From Pseudomonas putida (lineage in GTDB: Bacteria > Pseudomonadota > Gammaproteobacteria > Pseudomonadales > Pseudomonadaceae), in the NCBI RefSeq assembly GCF_002906855.1, contig NZ_MINI01000028.1, positions 682,001 through 746,000 on the forward strand: a stretch of DNA of 64,000 bases, written 5' to 3'. Made by a program: the position numbers and the translations under genes. Each line of letters opens with the position of its first letter. Within the stretch, counting starts at the first letter, position 1. Shown piece by piece: positions 24,419 through 33,075 of the stretch. Under the pieces are notes generated by a model. That model saw nothing but the letters and a program-made list of their open reading frames with translations. It did not search any database and had not been told where the DNA came from.

Positions 24419-26841
24419 GGCCCGCCGTGAACGGTTCTGTAAAGTTATCCGAAGCTCCGGCACCTGGCCTGCTGTCACGTGTCGAGGGTGTGTTGTTCAG
24501 GCATCGTCGCCTGGTGCTGGCGAGCCTGGCGGTGTTCACGCTGATCATGGGCTGGTTCGCCGTGCAACTGCGCATGGATGCAGGCTTTGAAAAGCAATTG
24601 CCGGTAGGCCACGAATACATCAAGACATTCGAGGCCTACCGCAACGACCTGCTGGGAGCGAACCGGCTGACCCTCGTGGTCAAGGCCCGACAGGGCGATA
24701 TCTGGAGCGCCCCAGGCCTGAAGCGGCTGTATGACGTCACCCAGGCGGTGACCTTCCTCCCGGGTGTTTCGCGCAGCAGCGTGCGTTCGTTGTGGACGCC
24801 CAATGCCTTCGTCAACGAAATCACCGAAGAAGGTTTTCGCGCTGACCCACTGGTACCAGGAACGGTTTCGCCCGAGCACCTGGATGACCAGGTCATCGCG
24901 ACGATCGCCAGCTCCACCGCCCAGGGTGGTTTCATCGGCACGCTGGTTTCCCGGGATCAGAGCAGTGCGATGATCACGGTGGAACTCAACGAATACGACA
25001 CCAATGGCGCGCACCTTGACTATGTGGCGTTCAACCACAGGCTGGAGAAAGAGATCCGCCAGCAATTCGAGGATGGCGATTTCGAAATCCAGATCATCGG
25101 TTTCGCCAAGCAGATCGGTGATATTGCTGACGGGGCTTCAGCCGTGCTGGAGTTCTGTCTGCTGGCGTTGCTGCTGACGGCGGGGGCGGTGTACTGGTAT
25201 TGCCACTCACTGCGCTTCACGCTGCTGGCGCTGGTCTGTTCGTTGGCCTCTCTGGTGTGGCAGTTCGGCAGCCTGCGCCTGTTGGGGTACGGGCTCGACC
25301 CGTTGGCGGTGCTGGTGCCCTTCCTGGTATTCGCCATCGGGGTGTCCCATGGCGTGCAGCAAATCAACTTCATCGTCCGCGAGATCGCCATCGGCAAGAG
25401 CGCCGAAGCGGCGGCGCGTTCGAGCTTCACGGGTTTGCTGATTCCCGGGACGCTGGCGCTGGTGACCGCGCTGGTTTCCTTCGTGACGCTGCTGTTGATC
25501 CCCATTCCGATGGTGCGGGAGCTGGCGATCACGGCCTCGCTTGGCGTGGCCTACAAGATCATCACCAACCTGGTGATGTTGCCGTTGATGGCGTCGTTAT
25601 TGAGTGTCGATGACAAGTACGCGGCCGCCCAGGAAGCCTCCCGGCAGCGCCGGACCCGCTGGCTGCGTGGCATGGCCCGGCTCGCCGAGCCGCGCAGGGC
25701 ACAATGGGTGCTCGGCGTTGCCTTGGTGGTATTCCTGGTGGCGATCTGGCAAAGCCATGACCGTGTCGTTGGCACGCTGCAGGCGGGCGCGCCGGAGTTG
25801 CGCGAGGACGCCCGCTTCAATCGCGATGCGGTCTCCATCGCCGGAAACTACGACATTGGCCTGGACTGGCTCAGCATAGTGTTCGAAGTCAACAAGGGCC
25901 CCTCTGGCGAAGACAGTCAGGTGGCCTGCGAGGATGTTGCCCTGGGCCAATATCAGGATCGCTTCGTGTGGGCCATGCAGGGGGTGCCTGGCGTCCTTTC
26001 GGTCGCGTCGTTCTCCAGCAACATGCGCCAGTTCAATGAGGGCTACAACGAAGGCAACCCGAAGATGGCGGCAGTGCCCATTGACCCGATGAACTACGCC
26101 GCCCTGGCTACCGAGGTTGCGCGCACGCCCGGGCTCATGCGCACCGACTGCAGCATGTCCGCAGTGCACCTGTACCTGGCCGATCACAAAGCCACCACGA
26201 TCAACCGGGTAGTGGATGCCGCCAAGGCACTGCGCAGCGAATACCCCCTGCCAGGCATCTCGGTGCGCCTCGCTTCGGGCAACGCCGGGGTGCTGGCAGC
26301 CATCAACGAAGAAGTGGAAAAAAGCGAAACACCCATGCTGCTTTATGTCTATGCCGCCATCGCATTGCTGGTGTTCGTGGTGTATCGCGACTTGCGGGCA
26401 GTCCTGGTGTGTTGCCTTCCGCTGACCATCGGCACCTTCATTGGCTACTGGTTCATGAAGGAGCTGCAGATCGGACTGACCATCGCCACCTTGCCGGTGA
26501 TGGTGCTGGCGGTGGGCATTGGCGTCGATTACGCCTTCTACATCTACAACCGTCTGCAACTGCACCTGGCCCATGGGCAGTCGATCACCAAAGCCGTGGA
26601 ATACGCGCTGCTCGAAGTGGGTGTCGCGACTATTTTCACCGCCATCACCCTGGCCGTGGGCGTGGCCACCTGGGCCTTCTCGGAACTCAAGTTCCAGGCC
26701 GACATGGGCAAGCTGCTGGCCTTCATGTTCATCGTCAACATGGTCATGGCCATGACTGTGCTGCCGGCCTTCGCCGTGTGGCTGGAGCGGGTATTCCCAC
26801 GTAAGCGCCCCGTGCGCATGATCGGCGCGCTGGTGCACTGA
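24415..26841 (+). CDS. RND-superfamily (MMPL-type) transporter
   Basis: An 808-residue inner-membrane protein with the duplicated RND plan: one N-terminal helix (LVLASLAVFTLIMGWFAVQL), a large periplasmic domain, five clustered helices, and a repeat of the arrangement in the second half. Typical motifs include FLVFAIGVSHGVQQINF and its second-half counterpart MVLAVGIGVDYAFYIYN. It starts at GTG overlapping the DUF1302 stop; another GTG at 24427 is possible. There is no adaptor (HlyD-type) gene, so this is an MMPL/hydrophobic-substrate type, not a tripartite drug pump. It would use the proton gradient to move a lipid-like substrate. Confidence 0.85.
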   Translation: MRPAVNGSVKLSEAPAPGLLSRVEGVLFRHRRLVLASLAVFTLIMGWFAVQLRMDAGFEKQLPVGHEYIKTFEAYRNDLLGANRLTLVVKARQGDIWSAPGLKRLYDVTQAVTFLPGVSRSSVRSLWTPNAFVNEITEEGFRADPLVPGTVSPEHLDDQVIATIASSTAQGGFIGTLVSRDQSSAMITVELNEYDTNGAHLDYVAFNHRLEKEIRQQFEDGDFEIQIIGFAKQIGDIADGASAVLEFCLLALLLTAGAVYWYCHSLRFTLLALVCSLASLVWQFGSLRLLGYGLDPLAVLVPFLVFAIGVSHGVQQINFIVREIAIGKSAEAAARSSFTGLLIPGTLALVTALVSFVTLLLIPIPMVRELAITASLGVAYKIITNLVMLPLMASLLSVDDKYAAAQEASRQRRTRWLRGMARLAEPRRAQWVLGVALVVFLVAIWQSHDRVVGTLQAGAPELREDARFNRDAVSIAGNYDIGLDWLSIVFEVNKGPSGEDSQVACEDVALGQYQDRFVWAMQGVPGVLSVASFSSNMRQFNEGYNEGNPKMAAVPIDPMNYAALATEVARTPGLMRTDCSMSAVHLYLADHKATTINRVVDAAKALRSEYPLPGISVRLASGNAGVLAAINEEVEKSETPMLLYVYAAIALLVFVVYRDLRAVLVCCLPLTIGTFIGYWFMKELQIGLTIATLPVMVLAVGIGVDYAFYIYNRLQLHLAHGQSITKAVEYALLEVGVATIFTAITLAVGVATWAFSELKFQADMGKLLAFMFIVNMVMAMTVLPAFAVWLERVFPRKRPVRMIGALVH

Positions 26842-26851
26842 GGAGAGAAGC

Positions 26852-27814
26852 ATGAAGTTCAGGGTTTCATTCACCGCAGCCTGGCTCGCAGCAGCAGTGC
26901 CGCTGATGTCTCTTCAGGCCGCGCCGTTGCACGCCGTGCCGGCCGTACAGGCGAGCAATGCCACGCAGGCCACCATGCTGGCCGCCGGTTGGGCGGGGGC
27001 GCGCATGGTGGCCGTGGGCGACCACGGTGTCGTGCTGTTGTCCGACGATCAGGGCATGCAGTGGCGCCAGGCGAGGTTGGTACCGCTGTCCACTCCATTG
27101 ACGGGCGTGTCTTTCGTGGATGCCAAACGCGGCTGGGCGGTTGGCCACTGGGGCGCGATCCTGGCCACTACCGATGGCGGGGAGTCCTGGCAGGTCCAGC
27201 GCCTGGCCACCGAAGAAGACCGGCCACTGTTCGCGGTGCACTTCTTCAATGCCCGGCAGGGTGTGGCAGTAGGGCTCTGGTCGTTGGTGCTGACTACCGA
27301 GGATGGGGGCCAGACGTGGACCGAGCAGGCGGTACAAGCGCCGCCCGGGGCCAAGCGGGCCGACCTCAACCTTATGGGGCTGTTTGCCGACAGCCGCGGC
27401 ACGCTGTACGCCACGGCCGAGCATGGGCAGGTGCTGCATTCCGAAGACCAGGGGAAGAACTGGCGTTACCTGGATACCGGCTACGAAGGCACCCTGTGGT
27501 CTGGCGCGGTACTGGCCGATGGGCGTCTGCTGCTGGGTGGCCAGCGCGGCACCCTGTTGCAGGGTTCAGCGGACGGCAAGGGCTTTCGCAGAGTGCCAAC
27601 GCAAAGCAAGGGCTCTGTCACTTGCGTAGCGGTAGCGGGCTCTCGTGTGTTGGCGGTCGGGCTGGATGGGCTGAGCGTGCAGAGCAGCGATGCCGGGCGC
27701 AGTTTTCAGGAAACGCAGACCGCTGATGGCCTTTCACTGACGGCGGCCTTGTTCAACGCCGAGGGCGTACCTGTCTTGTTTTCACGCAGAGGGGTAATGC
27801 CCTACCAGGAGTGA
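26852..27814 (+). CDS. YCF48/BNR-repeat exported protein
   Basis: A 320-residue protein with a signal peptide (AAWLAAAVPLMSLQA) and repeated propeller motifs of the DDQGMQWRQ, DGGESWQV, DGGQTWTE, DQGKNWRY, DAGRSFQE type. This is a photosynthesis-system-II-stability-factor (YCF48)-like beta-propeller of the periplasm. The start has GAGGAGAG just upstream and follows the RND gene by 10 nt. It is commonly encoded with DUF1302/DUF1329/RND genes and may act as an assembly or gating factor of that envelope complex; the function is inferred. Confidence 0.82.
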   Translation: MKFRVSFTAAWLAAAVPLMSLQAAPLHAVPAVQASNATQATMLAAGWAGARMVAVGDHGVVLLSDDQGMQWRQARLVPLSTPLTGVSFVDAKRGWAVGHWGAILATTDGGESWQVQRLATEEDRPLFAVHFFNARQGVAVGLWSLVLTTEDGGQTWTEQAVQAPPGAKRADLNLMGLFADSRGTLYATAEHGQVLHSEDQGKNWRYLDTGYEGTLWSGAVLADGRLLLGGQRGTLLQGSADGKGFRRVPTQSKGSVTCVAVAGSRVLAVGLDGLSVQSSDAGRSFQETQTADGLSLTAALFNAEGVPVLFSRRGVMPYQE

Positions 27815-27834
27815 AGGGCCGGCCACTCGCTCAG

Positions 27835-27870
27835 AGGCCAGGCATCGCAAACCGACGCCTGGCCTGTTTC
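27835..27870 (+). terminator. Hairpin ending the DUF1329-YCF48 operon
   Basis: Perfect 9-bp arms AGGCCAGGC/GCCTGGCCT with a 13-nt loop, followed by GTTTCC. It lies about 20 bp after the YCF48 stop and reads as a plus-strand terminator. Confidence 0.55.
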
Positions 27871-27930
27871 CTTGCCTGGGCGTTTGGGTGGTCGTGGCAC
27901 CCTCAGGCCCAGCCAAGTCAAAGCTGGACG

Positions 27931-28800
27931 CTAGAGCTGAAGGTAATCCGCCAGGTCTGCGTAGTTATGCTGCCAAAGGCCAGGGCTGCCATTGGGGTAT
28001 TGGGAGCGGAAACCGAGGATCTTCTGAACCCGTGGAGAAAGCGTGCGCACCAGCTCGAGCGGCACGATCAACGGGTAGGCTTCTTCAGGCGTGATGATCG
28101 AAGCCTGCATCGGGATGGTCAGCCCGCGACGGTAATAGTCGGTGGTCAGGTTGGCCCCGCCACCGTGAACGACTTTACCGCCGAACAGCATGGCATCCCC
28201 GGCTTTCAGCAGGGCGGGGATCGTCATTTCCGGAGTGCCGACATCGTAGAAGTCATCCCAGTCCTGGCTCCCGGGGATCAAGCGCGTGGCGCCGTTTTCC
28301 TCGGTGAAATCGGTCAGCGCCAGCATCAGGTTGGTGATGGCGCGTGGCGCATGTTTGTTCATGGCCACGAACGGTTGGTACTGCATCATGTCACGGTGCA
28401 GCATTTGCGCTTTGTTGCCTGGGCCGATCTCGATCAACTGGGCCGTGGTCAGCCACCAGTCACCGCACTCCGGAGCGTAAAGCACGTTCCCCAGTTCGTG
28501 AAAGAGGTCGTCATCGAGGATTTCCTCACGAAAGGTCTTGCTGTGAGTGACGAGGTTGGTAAGCCGTTTGGTCTGATGGCCATGGAACTCGGCGATCAGC
28601 GCGTGCTCGTGCCTGGAGCCGGCATCGAGCGCGGCCAGGGGGGCGTCGAGTTCGCTGTTGATTCGTACGACTTGTTCAGGGGTCATGAAGTTGCGGATGA
28701 TTACGGCACCTGCCTGGTCGCTCAGCAGCGCAATTTCTTGCGCGGATGTCGAGCGGGTTACAACTGGCAGGCTTGGCGCGGAGTCGCGAGAGGTTGACAT
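27931..28800 (-). CDS. Phytanoyl-CoA dioxygenase (PhyH)-family oxygenase, copy 2
   Basis: A 289-residue Fe(II)/2-oxoglutarate oxygenase with H135-x-D137 (LHRDM), H212 (VVHGGGANLT) and R225. It shares the core TDFTEENGATRxIPGSxxWDD with the copy at 18857-19744, so the two are paralogues. I start at 28800 (MSTSRD), with GGAG 8 nt upstream. It converges on the YCF48 gene and is transcribed away from a PucR-type regulator gene. A partial match to the TetR operator lies 44-56 nt upstream. Substrate unknown. Confidence 0.8.
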   Translation of the reverse strand: MSTSRDSAPSLPVVTRSTSAQEIALLSDQAGAVIIRNFMTPEQVVRINSELDAPLAALDAGSRHEHALIAEFHGHQTKRLTNLVTHSKTFREEILDDDLFHELGNVLYAPECGDWWLTTAQLIEIGPGNKAQMLHRDMMQYQPFVAMNKHAPRAITNLMLALTDFTEENGATRLIPGSQDWDDFYDVGTPEMTIPALLKAGDAMLFGGKVVHGGGANLTTDYYRRGLTIPMQASIITPEEAYPLIVPLELVRTLSPRVQKILGFRSQYPNGSPGLWQHNYADLADYLQL

Positions 28801-29039
28801 TGAGAACACTCCAGATTGAAAGGAACGGTTGCGCAGGCGGGTTGACGTTTGATCAACGGGCATCAGGAAACAGGCCTGCTTGCTACTGCGCTAAACCCAA
28901 AAAAAGGGACATGGAGCGCCACGGTGCCTCCTTGTTCTTTTTGTTCAGGCAGTGAGTTCATGCTAGGTTTGCACTGGCCCTTCGCCAAGGTACGAACTGC
29001 ACCATTTTCCAGCCGATTTTTGAGTGATTTGCACCGCCC

Positions 29040-30293
29040 ATGACCAGCACGCCATCGCCCTGGCCACGCCCCTCGGAAGCCGTTCGCGAGCTTATGCGCA
29101 AAGGCGCCGAACGCGCTCAGGCGCTGCCCCCTGAGTGGGTCGAGCGCCTGAACCAGTCACTGTTCTCTTCACCCGAAGATGCCAGGTTGCTGGAAGACCC
29201 GGTCATCCTCGCGGCGTGCCGGCGCGCCAACCGGGCAGAGTTGCTGCATTGGGCCAATGCCAACCTGCAGCGCCCTGGTGAGCCGGTGGAGCCCTACGTG
29301 TCCGCTGACATGGTGGACACGGCCAGGGAGCTCGCCCGCAGGGGGCTATCCGAGCTGCTGATGAATGTTGCAAGGTCGACACAGAACGCAGCCTGGGACC
29401 TGTGGATGAAGATGGCCTTCAGCCTGACGCAGGATCCCGCTGTACTCGAGGAATTCCTGGAGGTCTCGTCGCGCTCGATCTCGGAATTCATCGACAGCAA
29501 CATGCGTGTGGTGACGCGGATCATCCTCGAAGAAAAAAACGCCCAGGCCCATGACGACCCTATCGATAAACGCAGCCTGGTCAGCCGGCTGCTCGATGGC
29601 AGGGATGTGGACGCGGAGCAGTTCCGCAGGCGACTGGGTTATAGCCTGGCTCAGAGGCACCATGCCTGCCTCGTCTGGAGCGAAACCCCGGACGCCGAGA
29701 TTCGCCCCTTGGAGGATATGGCGCGTGCCCTGGCGCAGCTCACGGGCACGGTAGCGCCTTTGATCGTGTTCGCGGGCCCCGCGACCCTGTGGGCCTGGAG
29801 CAATGTGGCAAAGCCGCTGGACCTGAACCTGCTGCAGGGCGTCGCCCGGCAATTTCCGAAAATACGCGCGGCAATCGGTTCGGCGGGCGCGGGGATGAAT
29901 GGCTTCCGGCGCTCGCACCTGGAAGCCTTGACCACCCAGCGGTTGATGGGCCGTTTGGCAGGTTCACCCGCCGTTGCCACGATCGATCAGGTGCGGATGG
30001 TGTCGCTGATGACCCAGGATGCCCGCGCGGCCAGGCAGTTCGTCTTGAGCACCCTGGGGCGCTTGGCGGCCGAGGCCACGGTGCTTCAGCATTCGTTGCA
30101 CGCCTTCCTGGCCAATGGCTGCAATATCACCCAGACCGCCGAGGTGCTGGGTACCCATCGCAATACCTTGCTGCGCCGGCTGGAGCGCGCCCAGGACCTG
30201 CTGCCTATCCCGTTTGGCGACCATCGCATCCAGATCGCTGCCGCACTCGAACTGGTGATCTGGAATACCCCATTTGCAGACGACGAGAAATAG
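29040..30293 (+). CDS. PucR-type transcriptional regulator
   Basis: A 417-residue regulator. An N-terminal helical domain of the RsbT co-antagonist/RsbRD kind (about residues 15-165) is followed by a GGDEF-like middle domain and a C-terminal PucR helix-turn-helix (HAFLANGCNITQTAEVLGTHRNTLLRRLERA, about residues 358-390). It faces away from the second dioxygenase gene across 239 bp, so that gene is the likely target. The effector is unknown. Confidence 0.8.
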   Translation: MTSTPSPWPRPSEAVRELMRKGAERAQALPPEWVERLNQSLFSSPEDARLLEDPVILAACRRANRAELLHWANANLQRPGEPVEPYVSADMVDTARELARRGLSELLMNVARSTQNAAWDLWMKMAFSLTQDPAVLEEFLEVSSRSISEFIDSNMRVVTRIILEEKNAQAHDDPIDKRSLVSRLLDGRDVDAEQFRRRLGYSLAQRHHACLVWSETPDAEIRPLEDMARALAQLTGTVAPLIVFAGPATLWAWSNVAKPLDLNLLQGVARQFPKIRAAIGSAGAGMNGFRRSHLEALTTQRLMGRLAGSPAVATIDQVRMVSLMTQDARAARQFVLSTLGRLAAEATVLQHSLHAFLANGCNITQTAEVLGTHRNTLLRRLERAQDLLPIPFGDHRIQIAAALELVIWNTPFADDEK

Positions 30294-30500
30294 TTGTCAA
30301 AGCATATCCAGAGTCAACGATACGTAATGAGCCCTGTCAAAATTAACTCAATCGGAAATTTACAACACCACCCGCATTGATCTGGGGCCAAGGTTTCTCA
30401 GGACTGCGGGCCAGGAACCAGCATTCGAGCAGATATACTCAGTGATTTGCCATGAGCTTGCGTCAACTGGCTCCGCTCGAATGCGCCCACGTTGCAGTTC

Positions 30501-31415
30501 TTACATGTTTTCGTCGCTGCCAAAGAACATCTGTATCCTCGACCTCAGCCACCGCTCCGCCGGGTCATTGTCCTGCGCCCCGCGCCAGGCCATGTGTAAC
30601 TCGAACGTGCGCACTTCTAATGGCAAGTCTTCAGCGCGCAGCCCGCCGGCTGCAGTCAAGGCATCGGCCGTGTAGTCCGGTACCGTGGCGACGATATCGG
30701 TGCCCGCGAGCAAGCTCCCCAAACCGTTGAACTGCGGCACGGCCAACACCACATGGCGCTTGCGGCCGATCTCTTCCAAGGCCTCGTCGATGAAACCCGA
30801 CAGGTCACCGGCAAACGACACCAGCGCATGTGGCCGTGCGCAAAAGTCGTCAAGGGTGATGCTGCCTGGCACGCTGTCGGCGCGTAGCAGCTTGGGCTTG
30901 CTGCGCCGCAGCACCTTGCGCTTGGCGTTGGCCGGCAGTTCGCTGGTGTAGCTGACGCCAACGGAAATCTCACCCGAGGCCAGCAGGGTCGGCATCAGCA
31001 GGTAGTTGACCCGGCGCACCACCAGGACGATGCCGGGGGCTTCGGCGCGGATGCGCTTGAGCAGCTGTGGCAGCAGGGCGAACTCGGCGTCGTCCGACAG
31101 GCCGATGCGGAACACCGCGTTGCTGGTCGCCGGGTCGAACTCGGCGGCGCGGCTGACCGCGGTAGAGATCGAGTCCAGTGCCGGCGACAGCAGGGCAAAG
31201 ATTTCATGGGCGCGTGCCGACGGTTCCATGCTGCGGCCGGTACGCACAAACAGCGGGTCGTCGAACAAGTTGCGCAGGCGCGACAGGGCCGCGCTGATCG
31301 CCGGCTGGCCGAGGAACAGCTTCTCGGCGGCGCGGGTCACGCTACGCTCATGCATGAGGGTTTCGAACACGATCAACAGGTTGAGGTCTACGCGACGCAG
31401 GTCGTTTCGATTCAT
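30501..31415 (-). CDS. LysR-family regulator
   Basis: A 304-residue LysR-type regulator: winged helix at residues 1-65 (RRVDLNLLIVFETLMHERSVTRAAEKLF) and a NodD/LinR-like effector domain. It is transcribed away from the alcohol-dehydrogenase-like gene at 31622, with about 205 bp between them, the usual arrangement for a LysR protein controlling its neighbour. The effector is unknown. Confidence 0.85.
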   Translation of the reverse strand: MNRNDLRRVDLNLLIVFETLMHERSVTRAAEKLFLGQPAISAALSRLRNLFDDPLFVRTGRSMEPSARAHEIFALLSPALDSISTAVSRAAEFDPATSNAVFRIGLSDDAEFALLPQLLKRIRAEAPGIVLVVRRVNYLLMPTLLASGEISVGVSYTSELPANAKRKVLRRSKPKLLRADSVPGSITLDDFCARPHALVSFAGDLSGFIDEALEEIGRKRHVVLAVPQFNGLGSLLAGTDIVATVPDYTADALTAAGGLRAEDLPLEVRTFELHMAWRGAQDNDPAERWLRSRIQMFFGSDENM

Positions 31416-31621
31416 CGGTGCGCTTCGCCTGAAGTGGAGCAGGGGTGAATCTTAAGGCCAAAGGCTGTTACCCTGCACGGATTTCCGGGGGCCAATGCAC
31501 AGGAAAGTCAGGTGCCCAATCGATGACAGGCATGTCGACTATTAATAGCCACTGATGGTCTAACGGCAAAAGCCCGGATAAAGTCCGTGGTAATACGAGA
31601 TTCACACAGGCGAGGTATGCG

Positions 31622-32644
31622 ATGTCCCGCATGATCCGTTTCCACAAGTTCGGTGCTGCCGATGTGCTCCGTTGCGAGGAGCAGGCCGAACCGTCACCTG
31701 CCGTCGGCGAGGTGCAGATCCGCGTCGAGGCGATCGGCGTGAGCTGGTATGACGTGCTTTGGCGGCAAAACCTGGCGCCATCCCAGGCCCGTCTGCCCGC
31801 GGGGATCGGCCACGAGATGGCCGGTGTGGTGACGGCGGTCGGCGAAGGCGTCGATGACATTGCGGTGGGCGACCGGGTCGCCAGTTTCCCGGCCACCAGT
31901 GCCAACGATCACCCGGTGTATGGCGACGTTATCGTCCTGCCGCGCACCGCCATCACCCGCTACCCGGACCTTCTCACGCCGATCGAGGCCAGTGTGCATT
32001 ACACGCCGCTGCTGATCGCCTATTTCGCCTACGTCGACCTGGCACGCGCCAAGGCCGGGCAGACCGCGCTGGTCACTGATGCCAGCCATTGTGCCGGGCC
32101 AGCCTTCGTGCAACTGGGCAAGGCGCTCGGCCTCAAGGTGTTCGCCGCCACCAAGGAGCCTGAGCAGCGTGAGTACCTGCTGGGCCTAGGCGCCGACAAG
32201 GTGATTGTCACCGAAGAGCAGGACCTGCTCATGCAGGTTGGCAAGTACACCGATGGCCGTGGCGTGGACATGGTCCTCGATGGCATGGGCGGGCCGCAGA
32301 TGTCGTTGCTCGGCGATGTGCTGGCGCCACGTGGCAGCCTGGTGCTGTACGGCCTGCAGGGAGGCAACCAGACGCCATTCCCGGCCTGCGCGGCGTTCCA
32401 GAAGAACATCCAGTTCTACGTGCATTGCATCGGTAATTTCACCGGCAAGCCGGAACTGGGTATCAGCCAAGACCAGGTGGCGCTGCAACGGGCCTTGCGC
32501 GATATCAATCAGTTCACCGCCGATCAGTTGCTGACGCCGCAGATCATCAAGGTGTATCCGTTCTCTGATGTGGTCGAGGCCCATCGCTACATGGACGAAT
32601 GCCCCTGTGGTGGGCGAGTGGTGCTCGACATGGCGTCGACCTGA
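31622..32644 (+). CDS. MDR-superfamily oxidoreductase (quinone reductase/alcohol dehydrogenase-like)
   Basis: A 340-residue medium-chain dehydrogenase/reductase: GroES-like N-domain (GIGHEMAGVVTAVGEGVDDIAVGDRV) and a Rossmann domain. The usual Cys-rich structural zinc site is absent and the NAD(P) loop is DASHCAGPAFVQLGKALG, so it is closer to NADPH:quinone reductases than to classic zinc alcohol dehydrogenases. The likely regulator is the divergent LysR gene. A strong terminator follows 18 bp after the stop. Confidence 0.8.
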   Translation: MSRMIRFHKFGAADVLRCEEQAEPSPAVGEVQIRVEAIGVSWYDVLWRQNLAPSQARLPAGIGHEMAGVVTAVGEGVDDIAVGDRVASFPATSANDHPVYGDVIVLPRTAITRYPDLLTPIEASVHYTPLLIAYFAYVDLARAKAGQTALVTDASHCAGPAFVQLGKALGLKVFAATKEPEQREYLLGLGADKVIVTEEQDLLMQVGKYTDGRGVDMVLDGMGGPQMSLLGDVLAPRGSLVLYGLQGGNQTPFPACAAFQKNIQFYVHCIGNFTGKPELGISQDQVALQRALRDINQFTADQLLTPQIIKVYPFSDVVEAHRYMDECPCGGRVVLDMAST

Positions 32645-32662
32645 CAGCATGTCTGGAAACGA

Positions 32663-32688
32663 AAAACCGGGCTGATGCCCGGTTTTTT
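32663..32688. terminator. Intrinsic terminator after the oxidoreductase gene
   Basis: AAAACCGGGC, loop TGAT, GCCCGGTTTT, continuing into a T-run. A clear 10-bp Rho-independent terminator, usable from either strand. Confidence 0.9.
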
Positions 32689-32699
32689 GCATGTTGGGC

Positions 32700-33075
32700 G
32701 GCTATCTTGAACAGGTTGAAGGTGCGGGCTTTGTAATTGAATGTTGCCATCAAGTAATGGTTCATCTCTTTAAGCGTCCTTTTCTATAAGGCACTTTCCT
32801 GTTGTCTGCATATTGTGTGTTTTCTGATTTCTGAATGGTTTTTTAGTCGGCATCTGTATCTTTTAATCCTTTTTCAAGGCTCGATAATTGCGCAATGATA
32901 TTTGGCGCAAGGAGCGTGCGATGGAAAATGGTCCCTATTTTTCAATGGCATGGCGACAGATTTTCGCAACTTCAAAGTTTCCCGTTTTGCTGTAGGAAAT
33001 TTCTTAAAGTTTAATTCGCTGCACCCTTTCATAGGCTACCCGTTTGTGCGGCGGATGAAGTTGTGAGGTAACGCC
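32700..33075. other. AT-rich intergenic stretch
   Basis: About 375 bp of clearly AT-richer DNA between a terminator and the unknown gene at 33076. It probably holds the promoter for that gene, but I cannot choose a -10/-35 with confidence. The only coding candidate is the 24-codon ORF at 32921. No repeats or RNA gene were recognised. Confidence 0.5.
32921..32995 (+). CDS. Possible 24-residue ORF (leader peptide?)
   Basis: ATG 32921 follows AAGGAG with about 7 nt spacing and encodes MENGPYFSMAWRQIFATSKF plus PVLL before TAG. The ribosome site is good but the ORF is short and lies in AT-rich DNA where such ORFs occur by chance. It could be a leader peptide for the gene at 33076, whose start is 80 nt further on. 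Confidence 0.25.
   Translation: MENGPYFSMAWRQIFATSKFPVLL

Noticed and set aside
22796..24478. 560-codon minus-strand frame opposite DUF1302
   Set aside because: Shadow of the beta-barrel gene; composition is non-protein-like and there is no ribosome site.
24415..26841. Tripartite multidrug efflux pump
   Set aside because: No HlyD-type adaptor gene; the neighbours are DUF1302/DUF1329/YCF48, which points to an MMPL-type exporter.
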